Assembly (NCBI GenBank): GCA_016839635.1
Contig: JAEOTV010000275.1
Span: forward strand, 1-41,988
Direction: 5' to 3'
Source: Promethearchaeota archaeon
Lineage (GTDB): Archaea > Asgardarchaeota > Lokiarchaeia > Sigynarchaeales > SOKP01
DNA length: 41,988 nt
In this document: piece after piece, positions 17,927 to 26,387 of the stretch
Position numbering within the stretch: the first letter of the stretch is position 1
Layout of the letters: every line of letters begins with the position of its first letter
The notes under the pieces: generated by a model
What the model was told of the DNA's origin: nothing
Databases searched by the model: none
What the model saw: the letters and a program-made list of their open reading frames with translations, nothing else
Translations under genes and position numbers: made by a program

Positions 17927-19402
17927 TTAAAACTTTCCTATAAGGTCATGTGGTTGAGTTTCTCGCTGACCTACAACTGAGACTATTCCTAAAGATGTTT
18001 CTTTCATATGTTGAATAGATTTTGCCCCTGCATAAATCATCCCATTAGCTAATCCTTCTTTTAATGTTGCTAAAACTCCAGCTACATCCCCTACATATGG
18101 CACATAATTAGATACACCCTCAGTCAGCATTTTTGAACCTTCAATATAACGGTCTGAAATGTAACCAAATGTTCTTGCCTCTTTACTCCCCATACCACGA
18201 TACACTTTAACTTTTCTCCCTGCAATAGTATCAATAAAACCCGGAGATTCTTCTGTACCAGCAAATAAATGTCCAGACATCATTAAATCTGCCCCAGCTG
18301 AAAATGCTTTTGGTAAATCTCCAGGATTTGTAAAACCCCCATCAGCTATTAGAGATAATTTTGGATTATAATCTTGTATGGCATCTGCCACTTGTGCTGT
18401 AGCAAAAAGTGTTGGAGCACCTACTCCTGTTTGTATTGAGGTTGTGCAAATAGATCCAGAACCCATTCCTACCTTTAATCCAATAAATCGTTCTTCTGCA
18501 AAATCACATTTTGTAATTAAGTATTCAGCTGCTTGATAAGTTCCAATATTACCGAGTACAAAATCCGATTCTAAAAGTCTCATTAATTTAGATGTGCCAA
18601 TAATATCATCTTTTTTATAGAAATCTGCTACATCAATAAAAAAAATATCAACATATTTGTCGATTTCTTTTAATTTTTTTTGAGCCTCTGAAGATTCTGG
18701 AAATTTTGGCGATAAGGCGAGAGCACATAATAGATGACCTTCTTCATCTTTAGATGCGAATGGAAATTCTGGTGCTAAATCTTTCTTTGTGATCAATCCT
18801 TTCAAGAAACCGTCCTTATCTATTATTGGTAACTTTTCTTTGCGGGATTCATATAATATTTTGATTGCTTCTTCTTTTGAGGCACTAGGTTTAATAGAAA
18901 TAACATTCTTCGTCATATAATCTTTTACGGTTCCATTTTGTATATCCTGTTCTATAAAGGGAATATCACGCTTAGTAAAAATACCACATACTTTCTTGGC
19001 TTCATTAACTACTACTATACCACTGATATTGTAATTTTCCATCATGTATTTTGCTTTAGCAACTCCTGCATCCGGGGATATCGTCGCCACATGCTCACCA
19101 TCTATTACAAAAGATCTGGCCCGCTTTACAATTCTACACATTTCCATTTGCCTTTCATAAGAGCAATTGCGATGTAACACTCCAAGGCCACCATGTAATG
19201 CCATATTAATTGCCATTACTTCCTCTGTCACTGTATCCATAGCAGAAGAAAGGATGGGTAAATTGAGATGAAATTTCCCTAAACTCGAGGATATATCAAC
19301 CTCATTAGCAGCGAAATTAGTGAAACCTGGTAGTATTAAGACATCTTGAAAAGTAGCGATTAGTTCTTCAGAATGAATTTTTTTACGGTACTTATTAGAC
19401 AT
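17927..19402 (-). CDS. guaB: IMP dehydrogenase with CBS pair
   Basis: IMP dehydrogenase oxidises IMP to XMP with NAD, the committed step to GMP. 491 residues: a TIM barrel with two CBS motifs inserted at about residues 105-215 (MMENYNISGIVVVNE..., VKDYMTKNVISIKPSA...). The catalytic loop is GSGSICTTSIQTGVG with the nucleophilic Cys. SADGG-type phosphate binding appears as LIADGGFTNPGD, and the flap region YRGMGSKEA... is followed by DRY and EGVSNYVPYVG. The Arg-Tyr of DRY fits the catalytic dyad known from the Tritrichomonas-type enzyme. SICTTS replaces the common SICTTR. The ATG start (MSNKYRKKIHSEEL) has a TATA-like sequence upstream near 19464-19472. Confidence 0.93.
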   Translation of the reverse strand: MSNKYRKKIHSEELIATFQDVLILPGFTNFAANEVDISSSLGKFHLNLPILSSAMDTVTEEVMAINMALHGGLGVLHRNCSYERQMEMCRIVKRARSFVIDGEHVATISPDAGVAKAKYMMENYNISGIVVVNEAKKVCGIFTKRDIPFIEQDIQNGTVKDYMTKNVISIKPSASKEEAIKILYESRKEKLPIIDKDGFLKGLITKKDLAPEFPFASKDEEGHLLCALALSPKFPESSEAQKKLKEIDKYVDIFFIDVADFYKKDDIIGTSKLMRLLESDFVLGNIGTYQAAEYLITKCDFAEERFIGLKVGMGSGSICTTSIQTGVGAPTLFATAQVADAIQDYNPKLSLIADGGFTNPGDLPKAFSAGADLMMSGHLFAGTEESPGFIDTIAGRKVKVYRGMGSKEARTFGYISDRYIEGSKMLTEGVSNYVPYVGDVAGVLATLKEGLANGMIYAGAKSIQHMKETSLGIVSVVGQRETQPHDLIGKF

Positions 19403-19540
19403 TTTTAGACACCATGTTGAATATTTAGTTAAAATTTGTTTTGATTATATTCCTATATTAAAACATATATAAGTTATATCAGACTTAAAAATTTTGGTAT
19501 TGAAGCGCTGATTAAAAAAAAGAAAGAAATTTTTGAATAA

Positions 19541-20356
19541 TTAGACCGGAATATCTCGCTTATTAAATATTATAATCCCCGATGTTGTCAATATAATAGA
19601 ATAACCTAAAAGGATCAAAATATGTAATCCTACATTATCCCAAACATGATTTACGAGAAGATTTGACATGTCTGAATAGAAAAATATGCTGATACGTTTA
19701 ATTTCTTGAGCTCCTTCTGGAAATGATTGCCAAAATTGACCTAATGCGTAGAAAAATATCACTACACCTAGCCCAAAAGCTAATGACTTCTTGGAAGATA
19801 AGAATGAAGAAAAGAAAAACCCTGTACTTATTAGAGCAACCATAAAAAGAAAATTCCATAGAAAAGCAAACATAATTTCATTTAGATAGATATCATTAAC
19901 TGTTACCGTAGGAAATATCAAGATTCCTAAAAGAACACTCATCATGACTCCATAATAAATAATTAAAATCTCGAGTATATGGGTTAGATACTTACCTAGA
20001 GAAAACTCCGTCCGTGTGATCGGTTTTGATAAAACTATGTCGATTGTTTTATCTTCTATCTCTTTTGGGATGTTATGGGCTGATTTTAAAATAAAATAAA
20101 TTCCGTAATAGAACCAAGATACTGAAAATGAATATATGTTAATAAAACCACCAAATTCTGTAATTGAAGCGAATTCTCCAACCATTTGTTGGATTGCTTC
20201 AGGATAAGCCTCAAAGGCTTCCTCCAATCCCGCAAGTAGTTCAGGATCAAAAAAAGAAACGAACCACATGAAAAATAGCGACATAAGAGCTGCATAAATC
20301 AGTATACTTTTATAATCCTTTTTTAATTCCTTCCATACAATTTGCAGTACTTTCAC
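19541..20356 (-). CDS. ABC-2-type transporter permease
   Basis: 271 residues with about six membrane helices: ILIYAALMSLFFMWFVSFF, INIYSFSVSWFYYGIYFIL, ILIIYYGVMMSVLLGILIF, FAFLWNFLFMVALISTGFFF, LAFGLGVVIFFYALGQFW and GLHILILLGYSIILTTSGII. The segment DIVLSKPITRTEFSLGKYL between helices 2 and 3 is the usual ABC-2 coupling region. It should form an exporter with the ATPase at 20353. The start is GTG, overlapping the ATPase stop by 4 bases. A very strong Shine-Dalgarno (AGGAGGTGG, minus strand near 20364-20373) supports translational coupling. Confidence 0.9.
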   Translation of the reverse strand: MKVLQIVWKELKKDYKSILIYAALMSLFFMWFVSFFDPELLAGLEEAFEAYPEAIQQMVGEFASITEFGGFINIYSFSVSWFYYGIYFILKSAHNIPKEIEDKTIDIVLSKPITRTEFSLGKYLTHILEILIIYYGVMMSVLLGILIFPTVTVNDIYLNEIMFAFLWNFLFMVALISTGFFFSSFLSSKKSLAFGLGVVIFFYALGQFWQSFPEGAQEIKRISIFFYSDMSNLLVNHVWDNVGLHILILLGYSIILTTSGIIIFNKRDIPV

Positions 20357-21318
20357 ACGATTCCACCTCCTTTTGATTTACCTTCTTCATAATATTGCAT
20401 AAAAATGTTTTCTAGAGTAGAATGTCTAATAGAAAAATCTTTTACTGGAGCCCCTGCCCAGTCTCTTTCGCTAATTTCACATAAGATTTTTCTAGCCTGG
20501 TGAGGGGGTAGTAAAAATTCGAGTTGAGTTTGGAAATCATATTTTATGATTGATTCAGAAAAGTTAGTTTCTAAATAAGATTTAAATACTTCCATACTAC
20601 TTGGAGTTTCAAATATCAATTCTATATGCTTTAGGTTTTTTGCTTTTAAATCATTCACATCCGATATTTCAACAATTTTTCCTTCTCTTATAATAGCTAC
20701 TCGATCGCAAAATTTTTCTACTTCTGCAAGCACGTGACTACAAAGAAATACAGTACATTTTGATTCTTTTTGTCGTTCAGATACAATGCGATAAAATTCT
20801 GATTGCATCAAAGGATCCAATCCGGAAGTTGGCTCATCCATAATTAGCACATCAAATTTTCCCATAAGGGCTGATAAAACGCCAACTTTTTGTTTATTAC
20901 CTTTACTTAAAACACCCACTTTTCGATTCATATCTAATTTAAGGCGTTCTGTTACTTCTTTAATAAAATTCCAATCTATTTCAATATCATAGAGCTTCGC
21001 AAAATATTTGATCAATTCATTTGCTGTCAAATTTTTATATAGCCCCAACTCGCCGGGTAAATATCCAATTCGGTTTCTTGCTCCTACATCTTTTTTTGGA
21101 TTGATCTTTTCTCCTAATAAGATAATATCCCCAGCATCTGCGTTGAGAAATCCAAGTATACATCGAATTGTGGTAGTTTTTCCAGCTCCATTTGGTCCTA
21201 AATAACCAAATCGAGATCCTTGAGGAACTTCAAATGAAATATCATCAACAGCTTTTACTTTACCATGATCATAATATTTTACTAAATTTTTAATTTCTAT
21301 AGCATTCATTTTATTCAA
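20353..21318 (-). CDS. ABC transporter ATP-binding protein (exporter type)
   Basis: 321 residues. Walker A GPNGAGKTT (about 38-46), Q-loop region IGYLPGELGLY, signature LSKGNKQKVGV (variant of LSGGQ), Walker B VLIMDEPTSGLDP and switch SHVLAEVEKFCDRV are all present. The ~90 residues after the ATPase core form the C-terminal domain typical of CcmA/NatA-type exporters of drugs, lipids or peptides. The substrate is not indicated. It is the first gene of a two-gene operon and diverges from the paired winged-helix regulators at 21454. The 135-base spacer carries two TTCATGAA-centred palindromes, so control by those regulators is likely. Confidence 0.93.
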   Translation of the reverse strand: MNKMNAIEIKNLVKYYDHGKVKAVDDISFEVPQGSRFGYLGPNGAGKTTTIRCILGFLNADAGDIILLGEKINPKKDVGARNRIGYLPGELGLYKNLTANELIKYFAKLYDIEIDWNFIKEVTERLKLDMNRKVGVLSKGNKQKVGVLSALMGKFDVLIMDEPTSGLDPLMQSEFYRIVSERQKESKCTVFLCSHVLAEVEKFCDRVAIIREGKIVEISDVNDLKAKNLKHIELIFETPSSMEVFKSYLETNFSESIIKYDFQTQLEFLLPPHQARKILCEISERDWAGAPVKDFSIRHSTLENIFMQYYEEGKSKGGGIV

Positions 21319-21329
21319 CCTTAGATCTT

Positions 21330-21349
21330 TTATTTTTCATGAATAATAA
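21330..21349. promoter_or_regulatory. palindromic operator-like site, ABC side
   Basis: A 20-base near-palindrome lies 11 bases upstream of the ABC ATPase start: TTATT, one base, TTCATGAA, one base, AATAA. 18 of 20 positions are symmetric. The core TTCATGAA (21336-21343) is the same as in the site at 21392. A TATA-like stretch on the minus strand (about 21377-21389) would place the transcription start close to this site, where a bound protein would block transcription. Confidence 0.5.
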
Positions 21350-21391
21350 AAAACCTAATAGAATAATATGAAACTGCATATATAAATGTTC

Positions 21392-21413
21392 TTCATTCTT
21401 CATGAAAGATGAA
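21392..21413. promoter_or_regulatory. 22-base palindromic operator, regulator side
   Basis: The site reads TTCAT, two bases, TTCATGAA, two bases, ATGAA. It is symmetric at 20 of 22 positions, and it shares 17 of 22 positions with the site at 21330 when aligned on the core. It abuts the TATA box TTATAAATA (21417-21425), which lies about 33 bases before the ATG at 21454. The layout suggests autoregulation of the regulator pair and control of the divergent ABC operon. Confidence 0.6.
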
Positions 21414-21416
21414 AAA

Positions 21417-21425
21417 TTATAAATA
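21417..21425 (+). promoter_or_regulatory. TATA box for the regulator pair
   Basis: TTATAAATA centred about 33 bases before the ATG at 21454 predicts a transcription start within a few bases of the start codon, that is a nearly leaderless mRNA. It directly follows the 22-base palindrome. Confidence 0.55.
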
Positions 21426-21453
21426 GTATTTTGCACATTAATAATATTAAGGA

Positions 21454-21978
21454 ATGATAGACAAGAAATCTTCGCTTGGAAATCATAAATTTGAGGGAAA
21501 AATTAAAGAATATGAGAATATATTAATTGATTTTGTATTAGATTCTGGAAGAGCGAAGAGCGTTGATCCAAATCTTCAATTAATTCTTGGTTATATTGGA
21601 ATACACAAAAAATTAACTCAGAAACAGTTAAAAGATTTAACAGGGCTCTCTACAGGAACAATTTCAAAAAAATTGAGAGATATATTAGCCTTAGGTATTG
21701 TAAAAAAAGAAAAGATTCCAAAATCTAATGAATATCTCTATATAAATACGCCTGAATCCTATGGAGATACAGCTGATGCAACCCTAGAAGAATTCTCAGA
21801 AATGAATGAATTCCTTAAACAAAAAATTAATGAGCTTGAGAAATATAAGGATAAAAAAGGAGCTGAATTTCTTTTACAACGAATAAATGGATTAATAAAT
21901 ACTTTTGAAACCGTTCAAAATATCTGGTCTGATATAGAATTCATTTTTACACAAAAAAAGGAAGAAGATAGAAAATGA
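21454..21978 (+). CDS. winged-helix transcriptional regulator, subunit A of a split pair
   Basis: 174 residues of the GbsR/MarR-like type. The helix-turn-helix is KLTQKQLKDLTGLSTGTISKKLRDI (about 55-79), followed by a wing (GIVKKEKIPKSNEYLYIN) and a long C-terminal dimerisation helix (EMNEFLKQKINELEKYKDKKGAEF). It overlaps the next gene by ATGA, so the two are co-translated. It aligns over its whole length with the N-terminal half of the 359-aa protein at 26435 (shared LTQK-LK-LT, KRE/KKEKIP). It probably controls the divergent ABC operon through the palindromes at 21330 and 21392. Whether it senses a ligand cannot be seen. Confidence 0.8.
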   Translation: MIDKKSSLGNHKFEGKIKEYENILIDFVLDSGRAKSVDPNLQLILGYIGIHKKLTQKQLKDLTGLSTGTISKKLRDILALGIVKKEKIPKSNEYLYINTPESYGDTADATLEEFSEMNEFLKQKINELEKYKDKKGAEFLLQRINGLINTFETVQNIWSDIEFIFTQKKEEDRK

Positions 21979-22490
21979 AATCAGAAGAAATATTTGATCC
22001 CGAAATTAAAAAGATTGAGCGTGAATTGATTGAGAATTTATTAAATTATACTATTTTTTCAGTTCGGGGTGAAATTACCTCAAAAATTCTTTTTTATTTT
22101 ATAACTCGGAAAAATTTAACTCAATCTAAACTCCACGATTTAACAGGTTTCTCTGCGGGAAAAATTTCTCAAGAGCTTAATAATTTTCAGGAGTTTGAAT
22201 TAATAAAAATATCTAAAAAATCAAAACCTTGGGTCTACACGATGGAGTCCGTAGTTGCAGAAACCTTTAGTCGAGCAATTAACCTTCTAAAAACAAATAT
22301 CAAATGGGAGACCAAATTCCTTCAAATAAAGAAGGAATTGGAGGATAATCAAGAAAAACTTGAAAAATTAAACGGTTATAACGAAATAAAAGATTTTCTT
22401 GAAGCTAATCTCAAAAGATTTGTTGGGTATAAAGTTGTAATAAAACTCTGGGAAGATCTTAAAAAGAAATATGAAATGGAGTCTAAATAA
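21975..22490 (+). CDS. winged-helix transcriptional regulator, subunit B of a split pair
   Basis: 171 residues. The helix-turn-helix is KNLTQSKLHDLTGFSAGKISQELNNF (about 43-68), with a short wing and a C-terminal coiled helix containing EDNQEKLEKLNGYNEI. It aligns with the C-terminal half of the 359-aa regulator at 26435 (both have YFITRK-LTQ, LTGxSAGKIS and LNGY). Its ATG overlaps the stop of subunit A. Because the homologous units are fused elsewhere in this window, A and B probably form a heterodimer. It ends 61 bases before the convergent acyltransferase gene. Confidence 0.8.
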   Translation: MKSEEIFDPEIKKIERELIENLLNYTIFSVRGEITSKILFYFITRKNLTQSKLHDLTGFSAGKISQELNNFQEFELIKISKKSKPWVYTMESVVAETFSRAINLLKTNIKWETKFLQIKKELEDNQEKLEKLNGYNEIKDFLEANLKRFVGYKVVIKLWEDLKKKYEMESK

Positions 22491-22551
22491 AAAAGAGGAT
22501 TTCAATCTCGATAATAAAATCGTTAAAAAAAAAGGAATAAAAAAATTGAAA

Positions 22552-23967
22552 TTATTTACCCTTTATTGCATCCATTAATATTTGATTTGCTTTATCTCTG
22601 ATTTTTAGAATTTTTTCTGAAGAAATTGATTCTTCCATATGATTCAAAGTTATACTCAGACGTCCTCTATGGGTCACTACACCTAAAACTAATTCAGTGT
22701 ATGGTGAACAAGAAGGCATTAAAATTAGATTCTTCAAGATTAAATCTCCAAATTTTTCTGGAAAGCCCATTTTACCAAGATTGGTCATTATTTGAGCCAT
22801 TGCAAATCCTTTTGAAAGTTTTTTCTTGACCATCTTATTCACTATGTTCTTTTTATTCTTGATAAACGCTTGAATTTTATCAGAGCTTTGTGAAGTGGGA
22901 GAGATTAAATGTCCGAATGCAGCGAAAATTTGAGCATCATATAAGGTTGGGTTTAGCATAAAGGCGTTTAAACTGCCTACTAATGCTTGCTTTCTTGCTT
23001 CAGAGGGAGTTGCTTTATTGTGAAACTTTTTAGCTGCCTCCCAGTAAGAATCTTTATCAGAATATTTAAATTTCAGTTGCATTCCTCCTGCAAAAAAACC
23101 AAATTGCTCTGCGATGGGATCATTAAGAAGTTCTCTTAAATTTACTGCAAATGAAAGATTCTGTAAATATTTTGAAGATTTAGAATTTAAATGGTTTTGA
23201 GCAATGGCAAAAGCAATAATCAGGGCCGTATTTATGGTTACTCCATTCTTACGGCAAGCTAAAATCAATGATTCTGTATCTTCTTTGGAAAGCTCATATA
23301 GATGCGCTTTATAGGTATACTTCTTCCAAAATGCCTTGTGTAAGGCATAAAAATCATCATAGTTAAAGATTAATTCGTCTTTTTCCCATTTCTTATTGAT
23401 TGATTTACCAAATATTCGCATCATTAAACTAGGTTTGATATCCGAGGGTATATTATCTTCATTAACTAATGGTACAGGGGGTAGTAATTCAACCTTTTTA
23501 GTTGGATCTCCTAAGTATATCATTATATCTCTTGCTAAATATGCTAAGGAAATACCATCGCAGATAGTATGTTGACAAAAAATAATTAAATCTGAAATTT
23601 CAGCCGAATATAACAATATGAATCTAATTAAGGGGCCTTGCTCCATTTTTAATGGAATTTTGTGTTGTTGTATGATTTCATCTCTCCATTGCTCATCAGA
23701 AGTACGTTTAATTACTTTTATGGGAATATCTAAAGTCCTTTCTGCTAAAGAATAGACTTCTTTTCCTTCAGAATATAAGTGAGCGTTAAGAATAGGATGC
23801 CGTAGTTGCATTTTTATAATTACTCTTTTCAATTCATCAACAGAAACATTCCCAAGAATTGTTGCTATCATGGAGATATGTGAATTTGGTACTTTTGAGT
23901 GCACTCGTTCTCTTTGATTCAACTTCCTTCTAAAATTTTGATTATTCAATTCAATCTGTTCTAACAT
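22552..23967 (-). CDS. condensation/acyltransferase-fold protein (NRPS condensation or PapA-like)
   Basis: 471 residues of the CoA-dependent acyltransferase/condensation superfamily. The active-site motif is QHTICDG (HxxxDG, about 136-142), preceded by the usual IRFILLYSAEISDLIIF strand. The C-terminal DFGWG-equivalent region is weak (LVLGVVTHRGRLSITLNH). Members transfer acyl groups to amines or alcohols, as in lipid esters or peptide bonds. It stands alone with no adenylation or carrier domain, so it resembles PapA/alcohol acyltransferase enzymes more than an NRPS module. It is divergent from a TetR regulator across 129 bases with inverted repeats. The substrate is unknown. Confidence 0.8.
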   Translation of the reverse strand: MLEQIELNNQNFRRKLNQRERVHSKVPNSHISMIATILGNVSVDELKRVIIKMQLRHPILNAHLYSEGKEVYSLAERTLDIPIKVIKRTSDEQWRDEIIQQHKIPLKMEQGPLIRFILLYSAEISDLIIFCQHTICDGISLAYLARDIMIYLGDPTKKVELLPPVPLVNEDNIPSDIKPSLMMRIFGKSINKKWEKDELIFNYDDFYALHKAFWKKYTYKAHLYELSKEDTESLILACRKNGVTINTALIIAFAIAQNHLNSKSSKYLQNLSFAVNLRELLNDPIAEQFGFFAGGMQLKFKYSDKDSYWEAAKKFHNKATPSEARKQALVGSLNAFMLNPTLYDAQIFAAFGHLISPTSQSSDKIQAFIKNKKNIVNKMVKKKLSKGFAMAQIMTNLGKMGFPEKFGDLILKNLILMPSCSPYTELVLGVVTHRGRLSITLNHMEESISSEKILKIRDKANQILMDAIKGK

Positions 23968-23998
23968 TTTTTAAGACCGAAAAGTTTACATTGATATT

Positions 23999-24019
23999 AA
24001 AGTGAGATATATTCACTTT
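23999..24019. promoter_or_regulatory. inverted repeat, probable TetR operator
   Basis: AAAGTGA, seven bases, TCACTTT form a perfect 7+7 inverted repeat in the spacer between the acyltransferase and TetR genes. A further half site AAAGTGAATA lies at 24075-24084, between the TATA-like TTTAAATA and the TetR ATG. An outer pair AAGTTTACA (23982-23990) / TGTAAACTT (24055-24063) frames the region. TetR proteins bind such palindromes near their own promoters. Confidence 0.55.
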
Positions 24020-24096
24020 CAATAATTGTATATTAACAGAATATTTAAATGTTTTGTAAACTTATATTTAAATAAAAGTGAATAGTTCCCACAATT

Positions 24097-24672
24097 ATGA
24101 TTTCTGATAGAAAGCGTTATGCGAGAGATAAGGAAAAAAGAATTGCCCAGGTTGTAAAAATCTCGCAAGAAATAATTGAAAATGAGGATTATGATAATCT
24201 TTCGATGAATTTATTGCATAAACGCACTAAGATTCCTATAGGCACGTTATATAAGGATTTCCCTGATGGGAAGGAGGATGTCTTATTGGAAATATTGAAG
24301 AGTTTCAAGAATCAATTTGAAGAAAAATACAAAAAATTTGATGATGATAGTTTAAGAGATTTCTTCTATACTTCTTTTGATGTTGGACGAAAAAGAAGAA
24401 AATTCCTTATTGCACTTCAGCTTGAAACTTTAAAAAGTCCAGATAGTTTTATTATGAAAGCAAGAAAATATATTTCTGATATAGATATCAATATTTTTAA
24501 ACAAGTTGTAGAATACATTTGTGGACATTCAATAGAATATGAGAAATTGCTGGATATGCTAGCAGTATGGAAAGCTATTATACGCCAACATATAATATTT
24601 AGGAATCTTTATGGTTCTGATGAAAAATTCATGAATATAATAATTAAAATAATGAGAGGATTGGGAACCTAA
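24097..24672 (+). CDS. TetR-family transcriptional regulator
   Basis: 191 residues. The N-terminal helix-turn-helix reads RIAQVVKISQEIIENEDYDNL...KRTKIPIGTLYKDFPDGKEDVL, where GTLYKDFPDGKEDVL is the typical TetR recognition helix and first linker. The rest is helical with no recognisable ligand motif. It is divergent from the acyltransferase gene, with palindromes between them, so it most likely represses that gene and itself. The ATG lies about 25 bases after TTTAAATA, which suggests a leaderless transcript. Confidence 0.88.
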   Translation: MISDRKRYARDKEKRIAQVVKISQEIIENEDYDNLSMNLLHKRTKIPIGTLYKDFPDGKEDVLLEILKSFKNQFEEKYKKFDDDSLRDFFYTSFDVGRKRRKFLIALQLETLKSPDSFIMKARKYISDIDINIFKQVVEYICGHSIEYEKLLDMLAVWKAIIRQHIIFRNLYGSDEKFMNIIIKIMRGLGT

Positions 24673-24744
24673 TATTTTAGAATCTCATTATTATTGAATA
24701 AAACTAGTAAAAAAGCTTTAAATGATTTTAGAAAAAGCAATTAA

Positions 24745-24870
24745 GACATTCTAAGAAATATTTTATGTATGCGTATAGGGATTGAAGAAAAAACATTGAT
24801 AGGGACATTTGGCGATGAATATAAGAAATATATACAGCAGACTAAAAAATTAATTCCGTTCATATTTTAA
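24745..24870 (+). pseudogene. C-terminal remnant of an isoprenylcysteine carboxyl methyltransferase-family protein
   Basis: A short open stretch after a stop at 24742-24744 ends with TAA at 24868-24870. From an ATG at 24769 it reads RIGIEEKTLIGTFGDEY, then KKYIQQ, then TKKLIPFIF. The order R-I-x-x-EE-x-L...FG-x-EY-x-x-Y...T-x-x-LIPFI is the conserved C-terminus of ICMT-family membrane methyltransferases. The upstream membrane helices and the RHP motif are missing, so this is a decayed gene rather than a small protein. It fills part of the 383-base gap between the TetR gene and the orphan at 25056. Confidence 0.55.
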
Positions 24871-24996
24871 TAAAACAATTCAAAATCTTTTTTTTATAGA
24901 ATTTATGGGCTTTTCCTCCCATGTAATAATATGTACGGATATCACATAAAGATAAAAATCTAGCATATATTAATTAGTTAAAATTAATATACAACT

Positions 24997-25015
24997 ACCT
25001 ATCTGTAAAATAGGT
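24997..25015. promoter_or_regulatory. short inverted repeat upstream of the longin-tail orphan
   Basis: ACCTAT, seven bases, ATAGGT form a 6+6 inverted repeat 41 bases before the ATG at 25056. A third ATAGGT lies at 25039-25044. It could be an operator or a weak hairpin. The remaining bases of this gap (24871-24996) are AT-rich and show nothing else. Confidence 0.3.
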
Positions 25016-25055
25016 GCAATTTACTAGAGATTAATTTGATAGGTTTAGCTGAAAA

Positions 25056-26360
25056 ATGAGTGCTGAAACTGAAATTACCGAGGATAATGTAATTCAATAC
25101 CTTATAGATAGAAGTAAGAGTAAATTTGGTCTATTTTCTATCAATTACATTTTAATAAATTGCAAAATCAAAGAATTGTTAGAATTTATATCGGATTATG
25201 GGATAATCCTTCCTGAAAAATCATTTATTAGTAGGCTTGAATATATAAAACTCATTTTAACACACTTAACTAAAATATATAATACAACCGATTGGCAAAA
25301 AAGATTCGATAATCCTTTGGAATATTGTGGATATGCTGTCATCAATTCAAAAAGATTCACTAAATATCTGTATAATTTAGATTTTATCGCAAAGTTAGAT
25401 TTAATTGAGACCTTTGCAGATCATTGTGCTGATCTCGAAATAACAGTTCATAATACCTCCTATGATTCCGTTTCACCGGAAATGGACATGTATTTAACTA
25501 TAAAAAGATCCAAAGTTAAAACTGCCGCTGTTTTCGTAATGAATGGTGTCAATGTTAATGATAAGTCTTATGATGAGACAAAAAAATCAATAAAAAAAGC
25601 TGCAAACGTTGCGAGTTGGAATATTTTTGTAACAACTCCTATTGGTGTTCTTAAAATTGGATTAAAAAATCTAATTTCGGACATGAATAATTTAAATTGC
25701 TGGCTTTATGTAGTTGATCCATCACGGAAAATAGTTTTTGGTGTAAGTAAGGGAAAAAAGAATGATGACTTTGATCTCGAAATGCGAAATAATTACATAA
25801 AAAAACTCCCAAAAATACCAATGAGAGCCCCTTCACAAGTTATAAAATTATCAGATTATTATTTTGACGAATCAAATTCATTTGAATCTTATAATTTTAG
25901 ATTATTTGATATATATAATGATTTAGAACATAACAAATTAATGCTTAAGGAAACTGATCAACCAAAATATTCGGAAATATTCAGAGATTTAATAATAATG
26001 GAAAAAACTAGTGGAACACCTTTAGTTAATTATGCTAGTGAAAGTTTTAAGGAACAAGCATTAGTCTCAGGTTTTTTAGCCGCAATGGATTCATTTGTAA
26101 CTCAAATCGGGGGTTCAAAAATGGAAGAAATTAATTATAAAGGACTTTATGTTCAAGCAGCTTACGGAAATTATATCGAAATAGTATGTTTTTTATTCAG
26201 GCCAGCGGATTCAAGTTTTAAAGAAAGACTTATTTATCTTACTAATCTTTTTGAAACGCTGTATCATGAAGAAATTGAGTTGTTTACAAAAACAGGTAGT
26301 ACTAATCTATTTGATGAGGATGAGATCTTATCAATTATGAAGGATATTCTTGATATTTGA
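25056..26360 (+). CDS. orphan protein with C-terminal longin-like domain
   Basis: 434 residues, soluble. Residues ~1-300 are an alpha/beta region I do not recognise (strands such as KTAAVFVMNGVNV, NIFVTTPIGVLKI and CWLYVVDPSRKIVFGV). From about 308 the sequence follows the longin-like order: FRDLIIMEKTSGTPLVNYAS, the helix SGFLAAMDSFVTQIGG, the strands GLYVQAAYGNYIEIVCFLF, then the helix RLIYLTNLFETLYHEEI. The GFL-AA-DSF helix resembles FLTALESF in the small protein at 4450. In Asgard archaea such domains often associate with small GTPases, but no GTPase is adjacent here. Its neighbours are regulators, so a sensing or scaffold role is only a guess. Confidence 0.5.
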   Translation: MSAETEITEDNVIQYLIDRSKSKFGLFSINYILINCKIKELLEFISDYGIILPEKSFISRLEYIKLILTHLTKIYNTTDWQKRFDNPLEYCGYAVINSKRFTKYLYNLDFIAKLDLIETFADHCADLEITVHNTSYDSVSPEMDMYLTIKRSKVKTAAVFVMNGVNVNDKSYDETKKSIKKAANVASWNIFVTTPIGVLKIGLKNLISDMNNLNCWLYVVDPSRKIVFGVSKGKKNDDFDLEMRNNYIKKLPKIPMRAPSQVIKLSDYYFDESNSFESYNFRLFDIYNDLEHNKLMLKETDQPKYSEIFRDLIIMEKTSGTPLVNYASESFKEQALVSGFLAAMDSFVTQIGGSKMEEINYKGLYVQAAYGNYIEIVCFLFRPADSSFKERLIYLTNLFETLYHEEIELFTKTGSTNLFDEDEILSIMKDILDI

Positions 26361-26387
26361 TTTAATCTAAAATTCTTAAATTTCAAA

